From positions 310,001 to 374,000 of the forward strand of contig NZ_JAMQJY010000003.1 of the NCBI RefSeq assembly GCF_023703085.1: DNA of 64,000 bases, read 5' to 3'. This document shows, in pieces, positions 20,669 to 30,570 of the stretch. The position numbers and the translations under genes were made by a program. The stretch's first letter is position 1. Each line of letters opens with the position of its first letter. The notes under the pieces were generated by a model. The model had not been told where the DNA came from and made no database searches. It worked only from the letters and a program-made list of their open reading frames with translations. The stretch is from Alkalicoccobacillus plakortidis (GTDB lineage: Bacteria > Bacillota > Bacilli > Bacillales > Bacillaceae_D).

Positions 20669-21946
20669 ATGAGACTATTTATCTTCGAATGTAAGAAGTA
20701 TCTAAAAAAGAAAATGCTTTTACTTACCATTCTCCTAACTATTATTCTATCTGGAGTCCTATATTTTTATAACTCAATTGTTGCGCAAAACCTGCTTGGC
20801 GGAATTGTTAACCAGCTAGAACACAACGCTAGTGTTCTCCTTACATACTCAAAAGAATTTGAAATTTTAAAAGAAACTGAGAGTAAAAATGAAAACTATG
20901 AAGCGGTTGAGGAAGCCGATAGGATGATACACCATTATGAAGAAAGCAGCAAAGAATATCTAGCCACTAAAAATGCGTATGAAACAAAAGATTGGAGCTT
21001 CCTCTATCAAAGAGACTTAGAATTCTTAAGTACACTTATGTACGAACCAGAGTTCAATAAATATTTTATAGAAGAACAGCCAGTTTCAAATTTTACAATT
21101 AGAGCTAATTTTGAAGAAAGAACACTTTTAAAAGACACCAATCAAACCCCTATGCTACAAAACGATCCTAATGATCTTTTCCTTGCTACTGTCTATGATG
21201 AATTTACAGGAAGCGCACTTGAGCAATGGAATACCATGACAAAGCGATTTGGTACGGAAGGATTTACTTATATCTATCAAATGACTCAATATCTATCTAT
21301 TCCAATCACAGTACTTGTTGCTTGTTTCCTATTTGGTAGTAATCTCTCATCAGAGATGACTAAAGGAAGCAGACAATTACTTCTGACCAGAGTTTTACCT
21401 ATACATCCTGTTCGTCTATTTTTTTCAAAATATACAAGCGGTCTATTCTTCTCAACAATGTTTACAATCATTATACAGCTTTTCCCTTTATTTCTTAGTC
21501 TATTTCAAGGTGGAGTAGGAAGCTTATCATACCCAATACTAATGTATGGAGTTCCAAATCTAGATACAAAAACCTTGAACGAATATGAAGACTCGTTCTC
21601 ATTCATTACACTTGATCACTATCTAATTAAAGCATTAGTACTTACTATCTTTGTAACATTCTTTCTGTATACCTTTTATTACTTGATAAATCTATTAATT
21701 CGTAATCCATCTTTAAGCACTATCATAACAGCAACCCTCTCATTTTTAGGTGTATATGCTGAACCAAGAACCTATAATCCTTTTACCTATTTCGATATAC
21801 ACAAAATCATTAATGGTGAAACTGCATTGTTATCTTTTAATGAAAACATTCATTTTTCAAATGGAATTTTGATTCTAGGTTTTGGAGGTATCCTCATACT
21901 ACTAATAACCTATAGCCGATTTAGAATTACGAATAATTTTTTCTGA
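20669..21946 (+). CDS. ABC-2 type permease 2
   Basis: 425 residues, start ATG 20669 one base after the previous stop. Same layout as permease 1: one N-terminal helix, an extracytoplasmic region of about 180 residues, then six helices. Distantly like bacitracin/lantibiotic-type exporter permeases. With the ATPase and the previous gene it should form a heteromeric exporter or immunity pump; substrate unknown. Confidence 0.8.
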   Translation: MRLFIFECKKYLKKKMLLLTILLTIILSGVLYFYNSIVAQNLLGGIVNQLEHNASVLLTYSKEFEILKETESKNENYEAVEEADRMIHHYEESSKEYLATKNAYETKDWSFLYQRDLEFLSTLMYEPEFNKYFIEEQPVSNFTIRANFEERTLLKDTNQTPMLQNDPNDLFLATVYDEFTGSALEQWNTMTKRFGTEGFTYIYQMTQYLSIPITVLVACFLFGSNLSSEMTKGSRQLLLTRVLPIHPVRLFFSKYTSGLFFSTMFTIIIQLFPLFLSLFQGGVGSLSYPILMYGVPNLDTKTLNEYEDSFSFITLDHYLIKALVLTIFVTFFLYTFYYLINLLIRNPSLSTIITATLSFLGVYAEPRTYNPFTYFDIHKIINGETALLSFNENIHFSNGILILGFGGILILLITYSRFRITNNFF

Positions 21947-21994
21947 TTTTTGTGAATTACTAGGGGTATTATACACATAAAAGGAGTGCTTTAT

Positions 21995-22309
21995 ATGAAT
22001 AGTAAAGGACCATTTACAAAACTAATAATTGTTTCACTTTTTTCAATCATTACAATATTACTTTATGGAAACACTGCTTCCGCTTCATCAACACCACAAA
22101 TTGACAATCAGATTGAAATTCAATCAAGCAGTAAATATGTAACAGCCACAAAAAATTGGAGCAAGAGTTATTCTGTTCCGCCAGCAAAATACTTTTATTA
22201 CACAACTATTAATGGGTTTAAATATAAAGGTAGTTTGAACCGATTTAGTTATGCTGACGCTGATGTAAGGTGGATTGCTACCTACAAAGGCTATGTATAT
22301 CCTTATTAA
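21995..22309 (+). CDS. Small secreted protein of the ABC cassette
   Basis: 104 residues from ATG 21995 (AAAAGGAG nine bases upstream; GTG 21986 overlaps the ribosome site). Signal peptide with core LIIVSLFSIITILLYG and likely cleavage after ASA (about residue 30). The mature part of about 74 residues has no cysteine and is rich in Tyr, Ser and Lys, with SYSVPPAKYFYYTTINGFKY and an aromatic end GYVYPY. Not recognised. It could be the exporter substrate, a bacteriocin-like peptide, or a wall-associated protein. Followed by a terminator, closing the cassette. Confidence 0.72.
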   Translation: MNSKGPFTKLIIVSLFSIITILLYGNTASASSTPQIDNQIEIQSSSKYVTATKNWSKSYSVPPAKYFYYTTINGFKYKGSLNRFSYADADVRWIATYKGYVYPY

Positions 22310-22375
22310 TAACATAATAATTTAACGTATTATTATACCCCTAGTTTTCAAATAGATGATTATATTTCAATATTG

Positions 22376-22412
22376 AAAAGACCGAGACTAGTTATGTTTC
22401 TTGGTCTTTTTA
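22376..22412 (+). terminator. Terminator of ABC cassette
   Basis: Stem AAAAGACC / GGTCTTTT with T tail; also usable by the minus-strand gene ending at 22417. Confidence 0.8.
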
Positions 22413-22416
22413 ATAT

Positions 22417-23400
22417 TTATATATATAAATTTTTGTTGAAAACTAACGGGTTCTTCGCAAGCCAGTGCATTTCCTCAACGAACCTCGCAGGTGGTCCAGT
22501 TAACTGCTCAATATTATAATCAATCCACCACACGCTTTCCATGTACCATAAGCCTTTTAATGCAGCAATTAATTGTTCCGTTCCAAATGTCCGAAATTGA
22601 TTATAGCCCTCTAAAAATGCAAAAGCTAAACTCTGATCAAACTCGTCATTATGTAAGGCCCCTGCAATAACAGCTCTCGCTACATCTAAATCAGGATAAT
22701 CATAGCCTAGTCGATCAAAATCTAGTATGGCCGTAAGCTGCTGGTCTTCAAATAATAGATTATCAAACCAAAGATCTCGATGAGACCACCCCGTAGCACC
22801 AAAACGAATTTCTTTTATCTGTTCTGTTGCTAAATACTGCGTTTTAATTTTCGCTATCAATGTATCTGAAAGAGTACGATCGCCCACACCTTTTAATAAA
22901 TTCTCCCAGTGTTGCAGTCTTTGCTCTCGACTAGGAGGCAAAAATATTGGTTCTTCCTTAGTTGGCAGACTGCCATCATTCAATAAATTATGCATTTTCC
23001 CAGCTACCAAGCCAAGCTCATACATATGATATTTCTCAAGCTGACCAGCATGAAGAACCCTTCCTTCACAAAACTCCATAACAATAAACAGTTCATCACA
23101 CTTAGACTTATGAATCATTTCTCCATTACAAGTCCATATCCTTGGAGTTGGAAGTCCTTCACTATGTAATCGATTTTGTTGATTTAGCGCCCGTTCTATA
23201 TCTGTCAGCTTATACTTCTTTAACCGCTCCTTATTGTATTGTTTAATTAATAGCAAACCCTGATTCGTCTTCACCTTCCATTTTAGATTCAACCATCCAC
23301 GATTGATTGGAGTAGCATCTAAGATAGTTAGACCAAAAAGCCCCGTACAGGTTTTGATAATATCTTGTAGGATGTCATCTTCAGTTTTAAGTATTGGCAT
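22417..23400 (-). CDS. APH/CotS-like phosphotransferase
   Basis: 327 residues with a kinase-like fold. Catalytic loop WSHRDLWFDNLLF and metal-binding ILDFDRLGYDYPDLDVARA. N-terminal ATP-binding lobe includes LLLIKQYNKER with a putative Lys. Related to aminoglycoside/choline/homoserine kinase-like enzymes and spore coat CotS proteins. Substrate cannot be read from sequence. Single gene. Confidence 0.78.
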   Translation of the reverse strand: MPILKTEDDILQDIIKTCTGLFGLTILDATPINRGWLNLKWKVKTNQGLLLIKQYNKERLKKYKLTDIERALNQQNRLHSEGLPTPRIWTCNGEMIHKSKCDELFIVMEFCEGRVLHAGQLEKYHMYELGLVAGKMHNLLNDGSLPTKEEPIFLPPSREQRLQHWENLLKGVGDRTLSDTLIAKIKTQYLATEQIKEIRFGATGWSHRDLWFDNLLFEDQQLTAILDFDRLGYDYPDLDVARAVIAGALHNDEFDQSLAFAFLEGYNQFRTFGTEQLIAALKGLWYMESVWWIDYNIEQLTGPPARFVEEMHWLAKNPLVFNKNLYI

Positions 23401-23488
23401 GAATTATATCCTTTCTTTCACATGACCTAAATATATACTTCTATATTATTGTCTTACTTCCTTTCAAATAAAAAAACACGATCTCTAT

Positions 23489-23881
23489 TCAGACCGTGTC
23501 GTTCTTCTCCATCACAGCAAAATAATTCCCCTCATAATCCGCAAAGTTAAAGATTCGATTCGTGCCCATCTGAACAAGCTCTCCAACTATGATCTCCTTA
23601 TCTTTTAAATCTGTATACAGTTGATAAAGGTTGTTCGAGAAAAACATGAGCGACGGTGTACCCAAATTTAATTCTGGTGACATCTTTGCAATCAGTTCTT
23701 TGTTGTGGAGGAGAATGTTCGTCCAAGCGTCAGCTGCTTTTGAAGGCGATAATTCAATCCATCTCATGCCATGCTCTTTTTGATCAGCAATAATGCGAAA
23801 ACCTAGAATGTCCGACCAGAATTCTACTGCCTTGTCTTGGTTTGTTACATACAACATGACTTGTCCTAGTTTGTGGATCAT
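23489..23881 (-). CDS. VOC-family (glyoxalase-like) protein
   Basis: 130 residues, two beta-alpha-beta-beta-beta modules: opening HKLGQVMLYVTNQDKAVEFWSD and ending FADYEGNYFAVME. Family covers glyoxalases, dioxygenases and resistance proteins. Metal ligands seem to be His3 and Glu in the last strand. Its last codons overlap a minus-strand terminator (arms ACACG / CGTGT then T7). Confidence 0.8.
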   Translation of the reverse strand: MIHKLGQVMLYVTNQDKAVEFWSDILGFRIIADQKEHGMRWIELSPSKAADAWTNILLHNKELIAKMSPELNLGTPSLMFFSNNLYQLYTDLKDKEIIVGELVQMGTNRIFNFADYEGNYFAVMEKNDTV

Positions 23882-24024
23882 GAGGATGCCTCCTACTATT
23901 ATTTTCTGTTCTAACTTAGTATACGTCTTCTTTTGTCGGTTATCTTACTTATCAGGGGATTTCTTATATAATTAAGTTCTTATAAATGCAATAGCTTTAT
24001 ACATGCATACATATAGGTAGGAAA

Positions 24025-24174
24025 TACATCTGATAAAGGCTAGATACTTCGGTTAAGTAGAAAATACATCCGATAGTAGCTGAATACTTCGGTTAAGCAG
24101 GAATTACTTCCGATAAATGTTGGATACATCAGTTAAGCAGGATTTTCATCCGATAAATGCTGGATACAAATAAA
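24025..24174 (+). repeat. Phased array B, exact 20-base steps (40-base double unit)
   Basis: Cores TACATCTGAT / TACTTCGGTT start at 24025, 24045, 24065, 24085, 24105, 24125, 24145 and 24165, all exactly 20 apart. Odd cores read TACATCCGATA, even cores TACTTCGGTTA, giving a 40-base repeat with GTAG/GCAG at unit ends. Directly follows (in minus sense) the aldo/keto reductase terminator. No coding capacity. Confidence 0.9.
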
Positions 24175-24207
24175 AGAAGTGGGCATTCGCAAATGCCCAC
24201 TTCTTTT
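24172..24207 (-). terminator. Aldo/keto reductase terminator
   Basis: 16-base perfect arms AAAAGAAGTGGGCATT / AATGCCCACTTCTTTT with a 4-base loop, beginning at the stop codon. Confidence 0.93.
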
Positions 24208-25195
24208 ACGTATTCGGTAACGGCGCAACGGCCGAAATTAGCTCTTTTTCAATCAATTCTTGCCAGAAAGCATCTGGGATTGCGGCACTCAGAGCATCAA
24301 GATCTTCTTGGATTCGTTCTGGTCTCGTTGAGCCTGGGATAACGGCTGCTACAGCTGGATGGGCGGTTGAGAACTGCAAGGCAGCTGCTTTGAGACTTAC
24401 TCCATGGCGATCAGCTACATCCTTAAGCTGCTTAATTTTCGCCTTAATTTCTGGAGGAACCTCCCCATAGTTATAGCTTTCACCACCAAGTAATGCCCCA
24501 GAGCTGTATGGTGCTCCTACGATAATATCCATGCCTTTTTGTTCTACCTCTGGCATCATGCGACGCAGCGTATTCTCATGATCTAGGATCGTATACTGTG
24601 TAGCCTGCAAGCTTATGGTAGGATGTGCCTCCTCTAGCTGGAGTGCCAATTCAATTGGGATTGTGGTGTTAACGCCTAGTCCCCAGCCTTTGATAACACC
24701 TTGTTCTTGAAGCTCTGTTAGGACCCGGAAAGCCCCTGTTCTAGCTTCTTCAAATTTAGCAATCCATTCATCTCCATGAAAATCAGGTGATAGATCGTGT
24801 ACAAATACCATGTCTAATCGATCTGTCTTCAAACGCTCAAGACTCTGTTTGATTGAACGGTGTGTGGCTGCTGCTGAATAGTCCGTAATGACTTTATTCG
24901 TACGTCCAAATTCAAAGAGTCCGTCTTTTTCTTCTGTTTCCTCTTCAATGACTCTTCCAACCTTGGAGCTTAGCACATATTCATCTCGATTTTGTTTAGA
25001 TAAAAACTCACCTAAACGAATTTCAGCTAGTCCTGCCCCGTAAAAAGGAGCTGTATCATAATAACGAATGCCAGCATTCCACGCAGCTTCAATAGTCGCT
25101 TGCGCTTCATCTTCAGGAACGTCCCGGAACATGTTGCCGAGTGGTGCTGTACCAAGTCCAATTTTTTGGTTTAGTCTTTCATTCATTTGGTTCAT
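24206..25195 (-). CDS. Aldo/keto reductase (D-threo-aldose / galactose dehydrogenase type)
   Basis: About 329 residues from ATG 25195 (AGGAGG eight bases upstream). TIM-barrel NAD(P)H enzyme. Catalytic Asp/Tyr in IRYYDTAPFYGAGLAEIRLG, Lys in VLSSKVGR, and His in DMVFVHDLSP. The cofactor region VIPGSTRPERIQED is typical. The order of motifs and the HD rather than H-x-PD suit the aldose 1-dehydrogenase group. Single gene; natural substrate unknown. Confidence 0.85.
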   Translation of the reverse strand: MNQMNERLNQKIGLGTAPLGNMFRDVPEDEAQATIEAAWNAGIRYYDTAPFYGAGLAEIRLGEFLSKQNRDEYVLSSKVGRVIEEETEEKDGLFEFGRTNKVITDYSAAATHRSIKQSLERLKTDRLDMVFVHDLSPDFHGDEWIAKFEEARTGAFRVLTELQEQGVIKGWGLGVNTTIPIELALQLEEAHPTISLQATQYTILDHENTLRRMMPEVEQKGMDIIVGAPYSSGALLGGESYNYGEVPPEIKAKIKQLKDVADRHGVSLKAAALQFSTAHPAVAAVIPGSTRPERIQEDLDALSAAIPDAFWQELIEKELISAVAPLPNT

Positions 25196-25496
25196 GTTCG
25201 CATCTCCTCCTGAAAAACTGCTCATTGAGGTTCATTTACCGTTCTGTTAAGGATTTAAACCTTAGTTATTTTAGGATATCTCTGCCTTTACAGGAATAAG
25301 AATGAACATACGCTACATATCTACCATTATTATCAATCTCAGAAACCATTGATTGTCCTTCCACTTCTCATATACAATAGTAAACTAGGGACTTTTGTAG
25401 GCATTTCTGTGTAAACATGATAAACTTCTGCAAAAGCCGTTTTATGCGAAATTTGACTACACATGTAGGCAACCACTAATTCTAGGTGTGATAAAG

Positions 25497-26408
25497 ATGA
25501 AGAAAAAATTAATTATTCTATCGCTGATTTTGATCCTTGCGATTGGAATTGGAATCTATATAAATACTTCGACTCAATCAAAACCATCTTTTCAAGAGGT
25601 AACCATTGTTGATACGGAAGAATTGGATGAGAATGAGGAAGTAGATCCTTCAGAAGAAGAAGAAGAACCGGAAGTACCGGAGGATGAGGTCGAAGAAGAA
25701 CCTCAGCAAGGTCCACTCTCTGACTTTATTGTGAGAGCCGCTCAAAACACGATTAATTTCTTTTCAAATAGGGAAACAAAAATTACAGCGATTGGAGATT
25801 CACTTACTCAAGGAATTGGAGCCGTTAATGAAGAAGGCGGTTATGTAGGTATTCTCGATCGATCTATTAATCAATCAGAACAGGTTGTAACAGTTAATAA
25901 CTTTGGTAAAAGAGGAAATCGTTCAGGGCAAATGCTAGAGCGTTTAAGCCTTCCAGAGGTTGAGGATTCCATTAAAGAATCCGATATTGTGCTCGTTACA
26001 ATTGGCGCAAATGATATTATGCGAGTGTTACGAGAAAATATTACGGATCTGAATTTAGATCCCTTTTATGAAGAACGTGATTTATATGAAGAACGGTTAA
26101 ACGAGATAACAGATACAATCTTTGAACTAAATCCAAATGCGGATATTTACTTACTTGGGATCTATAATCCGTATCTGCAATACTTTGGAGACGTTGAAGA
26201 GCTTGGTGTGATCTTAGAAGATTGGAATGAGACCACTGAACAACTCGCGGAAGAAGATGATCAAATATTCTACGTACCAACAGAGGATTTATTTAGCGAT
26301 GACACGGAAGGTAGTCTATTAGCTGAAGATCGTTTCCATCCGAATGATGCAGGCTACAAGCTAATGGCCCAAAGAGTGCTAGATTATTTAAGTGAAGACG
26401 AAGGATGA
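25497..26408 (+). CDS. ypmR: SGNH/GDSL hydrolase YpmR
   Basis: 303 residues from ATG 25497 (AGGTG upstream; GTG 25488 is less likely). N-terminal membrane anchor, then a very acidic linker (residues 40-80, long Glu/Asp run), then SGNH fold: block I AIGDSLTQG, block III IGANDIM, catalytic DRFHPNDAGY. An exported, membrane-tethered lipase/esterase-like enzyme. Followed four bases later by ypmS as in B. subtilis, which fixes the identification. Confidence 0.88.
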   Translation: MKKKLIILSLILILAIGIGIYINTSTQSKPSFQEVTIVDTEELDENEEVDPSEEEEEPEVPEDEVEEEPQQGPLSDFIVRAAQNTINFFSNRETKITAIGDSLTQGIGAVNEEGGYVGILDRSINQSEQVVTVNNFGKRGNRSGQMLERLSLPEVEDSIKESDIVLVTIGANDIMRVLRENITDLNLDPFYEERDLYEERLNEITDTIFELNPNADIYLLGIYNPYLQYFGDVEELGVILEDWNETTEQLAEEDDQIFYVPTEDLFSDDTEGSLLAEDRFHPNDAGYKLMAQRVLDYLSEDEG

Positions 26409-26412
26409 GTTT

Positions 26413-27051
26413 ATGAAAACCGACGCCCAAGATAAGAAAAAAACAAACTGGAAAAAGTGGTTTATCGGCTTATTCGCATTAAATATTGCGTTTGTGCTTA
26501 CACTGGTCATTTTTATCTTTTGGCCAATATCGAATGTAACGTACCCACCAGATCAAAATAATGAATATGGACAAAGCTCAGAATTTATTGTGCAAACAAC
26601 CAAACAAAATATTAACGATCTTTCAAATGCCTATATCGATCAATTTTTAGCAGGCACTGATCACAATTACCGGCTTGAAATCGATGAGGATATCCATTTA
26701 ATTGGAGAGCTTCCTGTCTTCTCAACGACCTTGCCTTTGTCCGTTCGCTTTGAACCAATTGTTCAGGACAATGGAGACTTAGTCTTAAGACAGCAATCGA
26801 TTTCTCTTGGCTTACTTGAACTTCCTAATCAAAAAATCATGGAATATCTCGATCGTTATCTGCCTATGCCTCCGTGGGTGACCGTCAACCCTGAGGATGA
26901 GGAGATCTACGTAGCGGTAACAGCTATGGATATCCGTAGTAACTTCCAAGTTGAAGTTGAACGAATCAACCTTGAGCAAGATGACCTTGCCTTTAAAATT
27001 ATCGTGCCATATCGAACATTAGGCATTGATGCAGAACCAATTGAACAGTGA
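26413..27051 (+). CDS. ypmS: YpmS-family membrane-anchored protein (DUF2140)
   Basis: 212 residues from ATG 26413 (GAAGGATGAG three bases upstream). Cytosolic Lys-rich start, one helix (FIGLFALNIAFVLTLVIFIF), then an extracytoplasmic domain with QNINDLSNAYI and SISLGLLELPNQKIMEYL. Conserved partner of YpmR; function unknown, lipoteichoic- or lipid-related in suggestion only. Confidence 0.85.
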   Translation: MKTDAQDKKKTNWKKWFIGLFALNIAFVLTLVIFIFWPISNVTYPPDQNNEYGQSSEFIVQTTKQNINDLSNAYIDQFLAGTDHNYRLEIDEDIHLIGELPVFSTTLPLSVRFEPIVQDNGDLVLRQQSISLGLLELPNQKIMEYLDRYLPMPPWVTVNPEDEEIYVAVTAMDIRSNFQVEVERINLEQDDLAFKIIVPYRTLGIDAEPIEQ

Positions 27052-27056
27052 TATAA

Positions 27057-27090
27057 GTCCCCTAGCTATGAGAGTTGGGGGGATTTTTTT
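27057..27090 (+). terminator. ypmRS terminator
   Basis: TCCCC / GGGGGA arms with a 14-base loop and seven T. Confidence 0.75.
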
Positions 27091-27139
27091 GTTTAGAAAT
27101 CAAACGATTCGTTTATACAACGTACAAGAACCTATTTAG

Positions 27140-28228
<1,089 letters not shown>

Positions 28229-28256
28229 GAGTTTGGCGTTGGGTTCGTGTGTGACG

Positions 28257-28290
28257 TAGGATATGCGGTTGTGCGCCGCATCCTATTTTT
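28257..28290 (+). terminator. Terminator after the pdhA-like gene
   Basis: Arms TAGGAT-A-TGCGG / CCGCA-TCCTA with five T. The T run touches the first core of array C. Confidence 0.85.
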
Positions 28291-28477
28291 GCGCACTAAC
28301 CTCACGTTTTTGAGCATTATTTCAATTTTCCGCGCATCGGCCTCTCATTTCCGCGCATTTTCCTAATTCCCGCGCACCACCCTCTCATTCCCGCGCATTT
28401 TTCAAATTCCCGCGCACCGACCTCTCGTTCCCGCGCATTTTCCTAATTCCCGCGCACCGATCCCCCGTTCCCGCACA
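28290..28477 (+). repeat. Phased array C, CCCGCGCA cores at alternating 21/19 steps
   Basis: Cores (CCGCGCA or variants TGCGCAC, TGAGCAT, CCGCACA) start at 28290, 28311, 28330, 28351, 28370, 28391, 28410, 28431, 28450 and 28471. Steps alternate 21, 19, 21, 19 exactly, so the true unit is 40 bases. Between cores the sequence is pyrimidine-rich (CTCTCATT / TCCTAATT) and purine-poor. Lies between the terminator and the end of a convergent gene. Confidence 0.93.
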
Positions 28478-28478
28478 C

Positions 28479-28832
28479 TCACTCCAACTCCTGATACAAC
28501 CCAATCCGATTACCAAATGGATCTTCAAATGTACACCACGCTGCTGGTACCCCTTCTCTTGTTTGTACTTCTTGAATCTCAAATTCTAGCTCTCTTATCA
28601 ATCGTTCACGTTCTTCCTCAATGTTCTCAACACCTATGCGCAACGGCCCTGCTTCTGCTGCTGTCTCCCCTTTTGTTACTTGTAACCATGCTCCTGGTAC
28701 CAGTTCCCATTCTGCAAAATCTTCGTGAGGGATAAAGTCTGGTTTTCGGTTCAAAAGAACTTCATACCAGGGTAATCCCACATCGTAATCCATCACTCTA
28801 ATCTGAAAGGTAACTCCTGAAAATGAACTCAA
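28479..28832 (-). CDS. VOC-family (glyoxalase-like) protein
   Basis: 117 residues, TTG start at 28832 with AAAGGAGTGACTAAAG upstream. Family words: FQIRVMDYDVGLPWYEVLLNR at the start and WCTFEDPFGNRIGLYQ at the end, the latter the usual C-terminal VOC strand. Follows the lipoprotein gene by 28 bases on the same strand. Substrate unknown. Confidence 0.8.
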   Translation of the reverse strand: MSSFSGVTFQIRVMDYDVGLPWYEVLLNRKPDFIPHEDFAEWELVPGAWLQVTKGETAAEAGPLRIGVENIEEERERLIRELEFEIQEVQTREGVPAAWCTFEDPFGNRIGLYQELE

Positions 28833-28860
28833 CTTTAGTCACTCCTTTGTTTTCTTAACC

Positions 28861-29353
28861 TTAGATTTCTTCAAGTACTAATTCAAAAATGACTTCCTCA
28901 CCATCTTCTTCAAAAATACGGATGGTCATTTGATCGCTTTGTTCAAATATTCTTGCTTGGATGTGTTGATTTTATTAACAAATGTCCTTCTTCATCCGTA
29001 GCAAAAAGGGTTTCATTTGAAACGTCCCCTTTTAAAATATGACTGTTATATCCATCGAAGATAACGCCTCCCGAATCACCTGTTATTTCAATGATATAAC
29101 TACCCTCTTCTAATACATTCATACCGAACACGATATCCACCTGTGTTTCTGTTTTTATGATAGTAGCCCAGTGCATGCCCTGATCATTTTCACCAATACC
29201 TGCAAAAATCTGTTGAGTGCTTAATTTCTCTTCTCTTTCTTCATCGAGTGCTCCTTCTGGTAATACTTCTATTTGCTTTTCTTCTTTTGGATTAGAGCAA
29301 GCAGTAAGAACAAGGCTCATTAATAGACAAACACCTATAGCAATCTTCTTCAT
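28861..29353 (-). CDS. Uncharacterised lipoprotein, frameshifted near its end
   Basis: 163 residues after repair, ATG 29353 with GGGAGGAAAAC upstream. Lipobox VLTACSN, acidic linker, then a beta-rich domain (VDIVFGMNVLEEGSYIIEITG). The visible stop at 28943 results from GCTTGG at 28955-28960. Without the extra T the frame continues as THPARIFEQSDQMTIRIFEEDG to TAA at 28861. Not recognised; C-terminal half looks like an extracellular beta-sandwich. Confidence 0.7.
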
Positions 29354-29514
29354 TTGTTTTCCTCCCACATAACGATCTCTACATATTTCTCTATTTCCAC
29401 ACTACATCCTTCTACAAATGAAAAAAATAGTTAATTAATCCTTTTAATTTGAAATTTCATCCTGTATAATCTTACATATAACTATTAGGTTATATGTAGG
29501 AGGACACAACTAGA

Positions 29515-29829
29515 ATGACACACCTATTTCGGGTTTTGGCTGACCCAACTAGACGAGAAATTCTCGCAATGACTGCAAGGAAGGAATGCACTCAATCCGA
29601 TCTAGTTGCTGCGTTTTCTATATCGCAACCAGCCATCAAAAAGCACATTGATCTATTAGTTAGCGAAAATCTGTTGCTTATTAAAAAGGAGGGGAAATTT
29701 CGTTATTATCGTTTGAATGAGGACATGTACAAGCTTGAGGTCCAAAAAATTCAAATTGAGCTTGAATCTATACTTGATCGAAAATTACACAATCTGAAAG
29801 AATATCTTGAGGAGGATAACGATGAGTAG
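29515..29829 (+). CDS. ArsR-family transcriptional regulator
   Basis: 104 residues. Winged helix with LADPTRREILAMTARKECTQSDLVAAFSIS-type start and HTH QPAIKKHIDLLVSENLL; no obvious metal-binding Cys pair, so likely a non-metal sensor of the type that pairs with SRPBCC genes. Overlaps the next start by eight bases. ATG follows TAGGAGGACACAACTAGA. Confidence 0.85.
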   Translation: MTHLFRVLADPTRREILAMTARKECTQSDLVAAFSISQPAIKKHIDLLVSENLLLIKKEGKFRYYRLNEDMYKLEVQKIQIELESILDRKLHNLKEYLEEDNDE

Positions 29830-30512
29830 ACAGTTTAAAGCTAGCAAAGACATTTTCATTAAAGCCGATGCTGCGCGTGTCTGGCGTGCACTTACAATTC
29901 CAGAGGAACGTAATCGCTTGGAAACGAGAGCTTGCACCATTGATTTGCGTATTGGTGGTGAGATTTATTTAGACTACGGTTGGAATGTCACCTACAATGG
30001 TACATTCACTCACCTAATTAAAAATGAAAAAATAGTCACAATTGATGCAGAGGGAAATCCAACAACCTGGCTAATCACACCAAGCTGACGATGGTTGTAC
30101 AGTTCATATTGAGTATTCCGGGGATTGGTCTGGGGATGTTGGTTTAGCTGAAATGGAAAACATGCTTTTTGGTACCTATCAGTTTTTGCTCAACTTAAAA
30201 GGTGTGCTGGAACAAAACACTGATATACGCAATTCATTTTGGAAAAGCTGGTTAGGTCAAATCAATCGGACAGAGAATAATAGAGTAAAAGTAGTAAAAA
30301 TCATTCCAAACACTCCAGCAGACGGTATCATTCAAAGTGGAGATTACATCATCAAAGTGAATAATGAAGTGGTACATAATTATGATGCAGCTGAACTAGC
30401 GGTTACTCATTCAGAAGTAGGGAGTGAGATACTATTATTAGTTAATAGAGATGACCGAGAATTCGAGGTCACTTTGCAAACGATTGCTTTTGGAACAGTA
30501 TTGGCGGAGTGA
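29822..30512 (+). CDS. SRPBCC (AHSA1-like) domain fused to a PDZ domain, frameshifted
   Basis: 229 residues after repair, ATG 29822 with GAGGAGG eight bases upstream. Residues 1-145 are an AHSA1/START-like ligand-binding domain (SKDIFIKADAARVWRALT, YNGTFTHLIKNEKIV). Residues 155-227 read as a PDZ fold (VKVVKIIPNTPADGIIQSGD, then YIIKVNNEVV). CCAAGC at 30081-30086 breaks the frame; repaired sequence is TPADDGCTVHIEYSGDWSG. No signal or helix, so cytosolic. ArsR plus SRPBCC pairs are common; the PDZ fusion is unusual. Role unknown. Confidence 0.75.
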
Positions 30513-30526
30513 TATCTCATGAAAAT

Positions 30527-30553
30527 AGACTCATTAAACTTTCTAATGAGTCT
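30527..30553. terminator. Terminator between convergent genes
   Basis: Perfect arms AGACTCATTA / TAATGAGTCT, seven-base loop. Confidence 0.75.
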
Positions 30554-30570
30554 TGTTCCCACTAAAGCTT

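Noticed and set aside
25226..25487. Regulatory element or small gene upstream of ypmR
   Set aside because: Only loosely promoter-like words (TTGATT near 25346) were seen; nothing firm.
28517..28735. 72-residue Leu-rich plus-strand frame
   Set aside because: It is antisense to the VOC gene, which has family motifs and a ribosome site.
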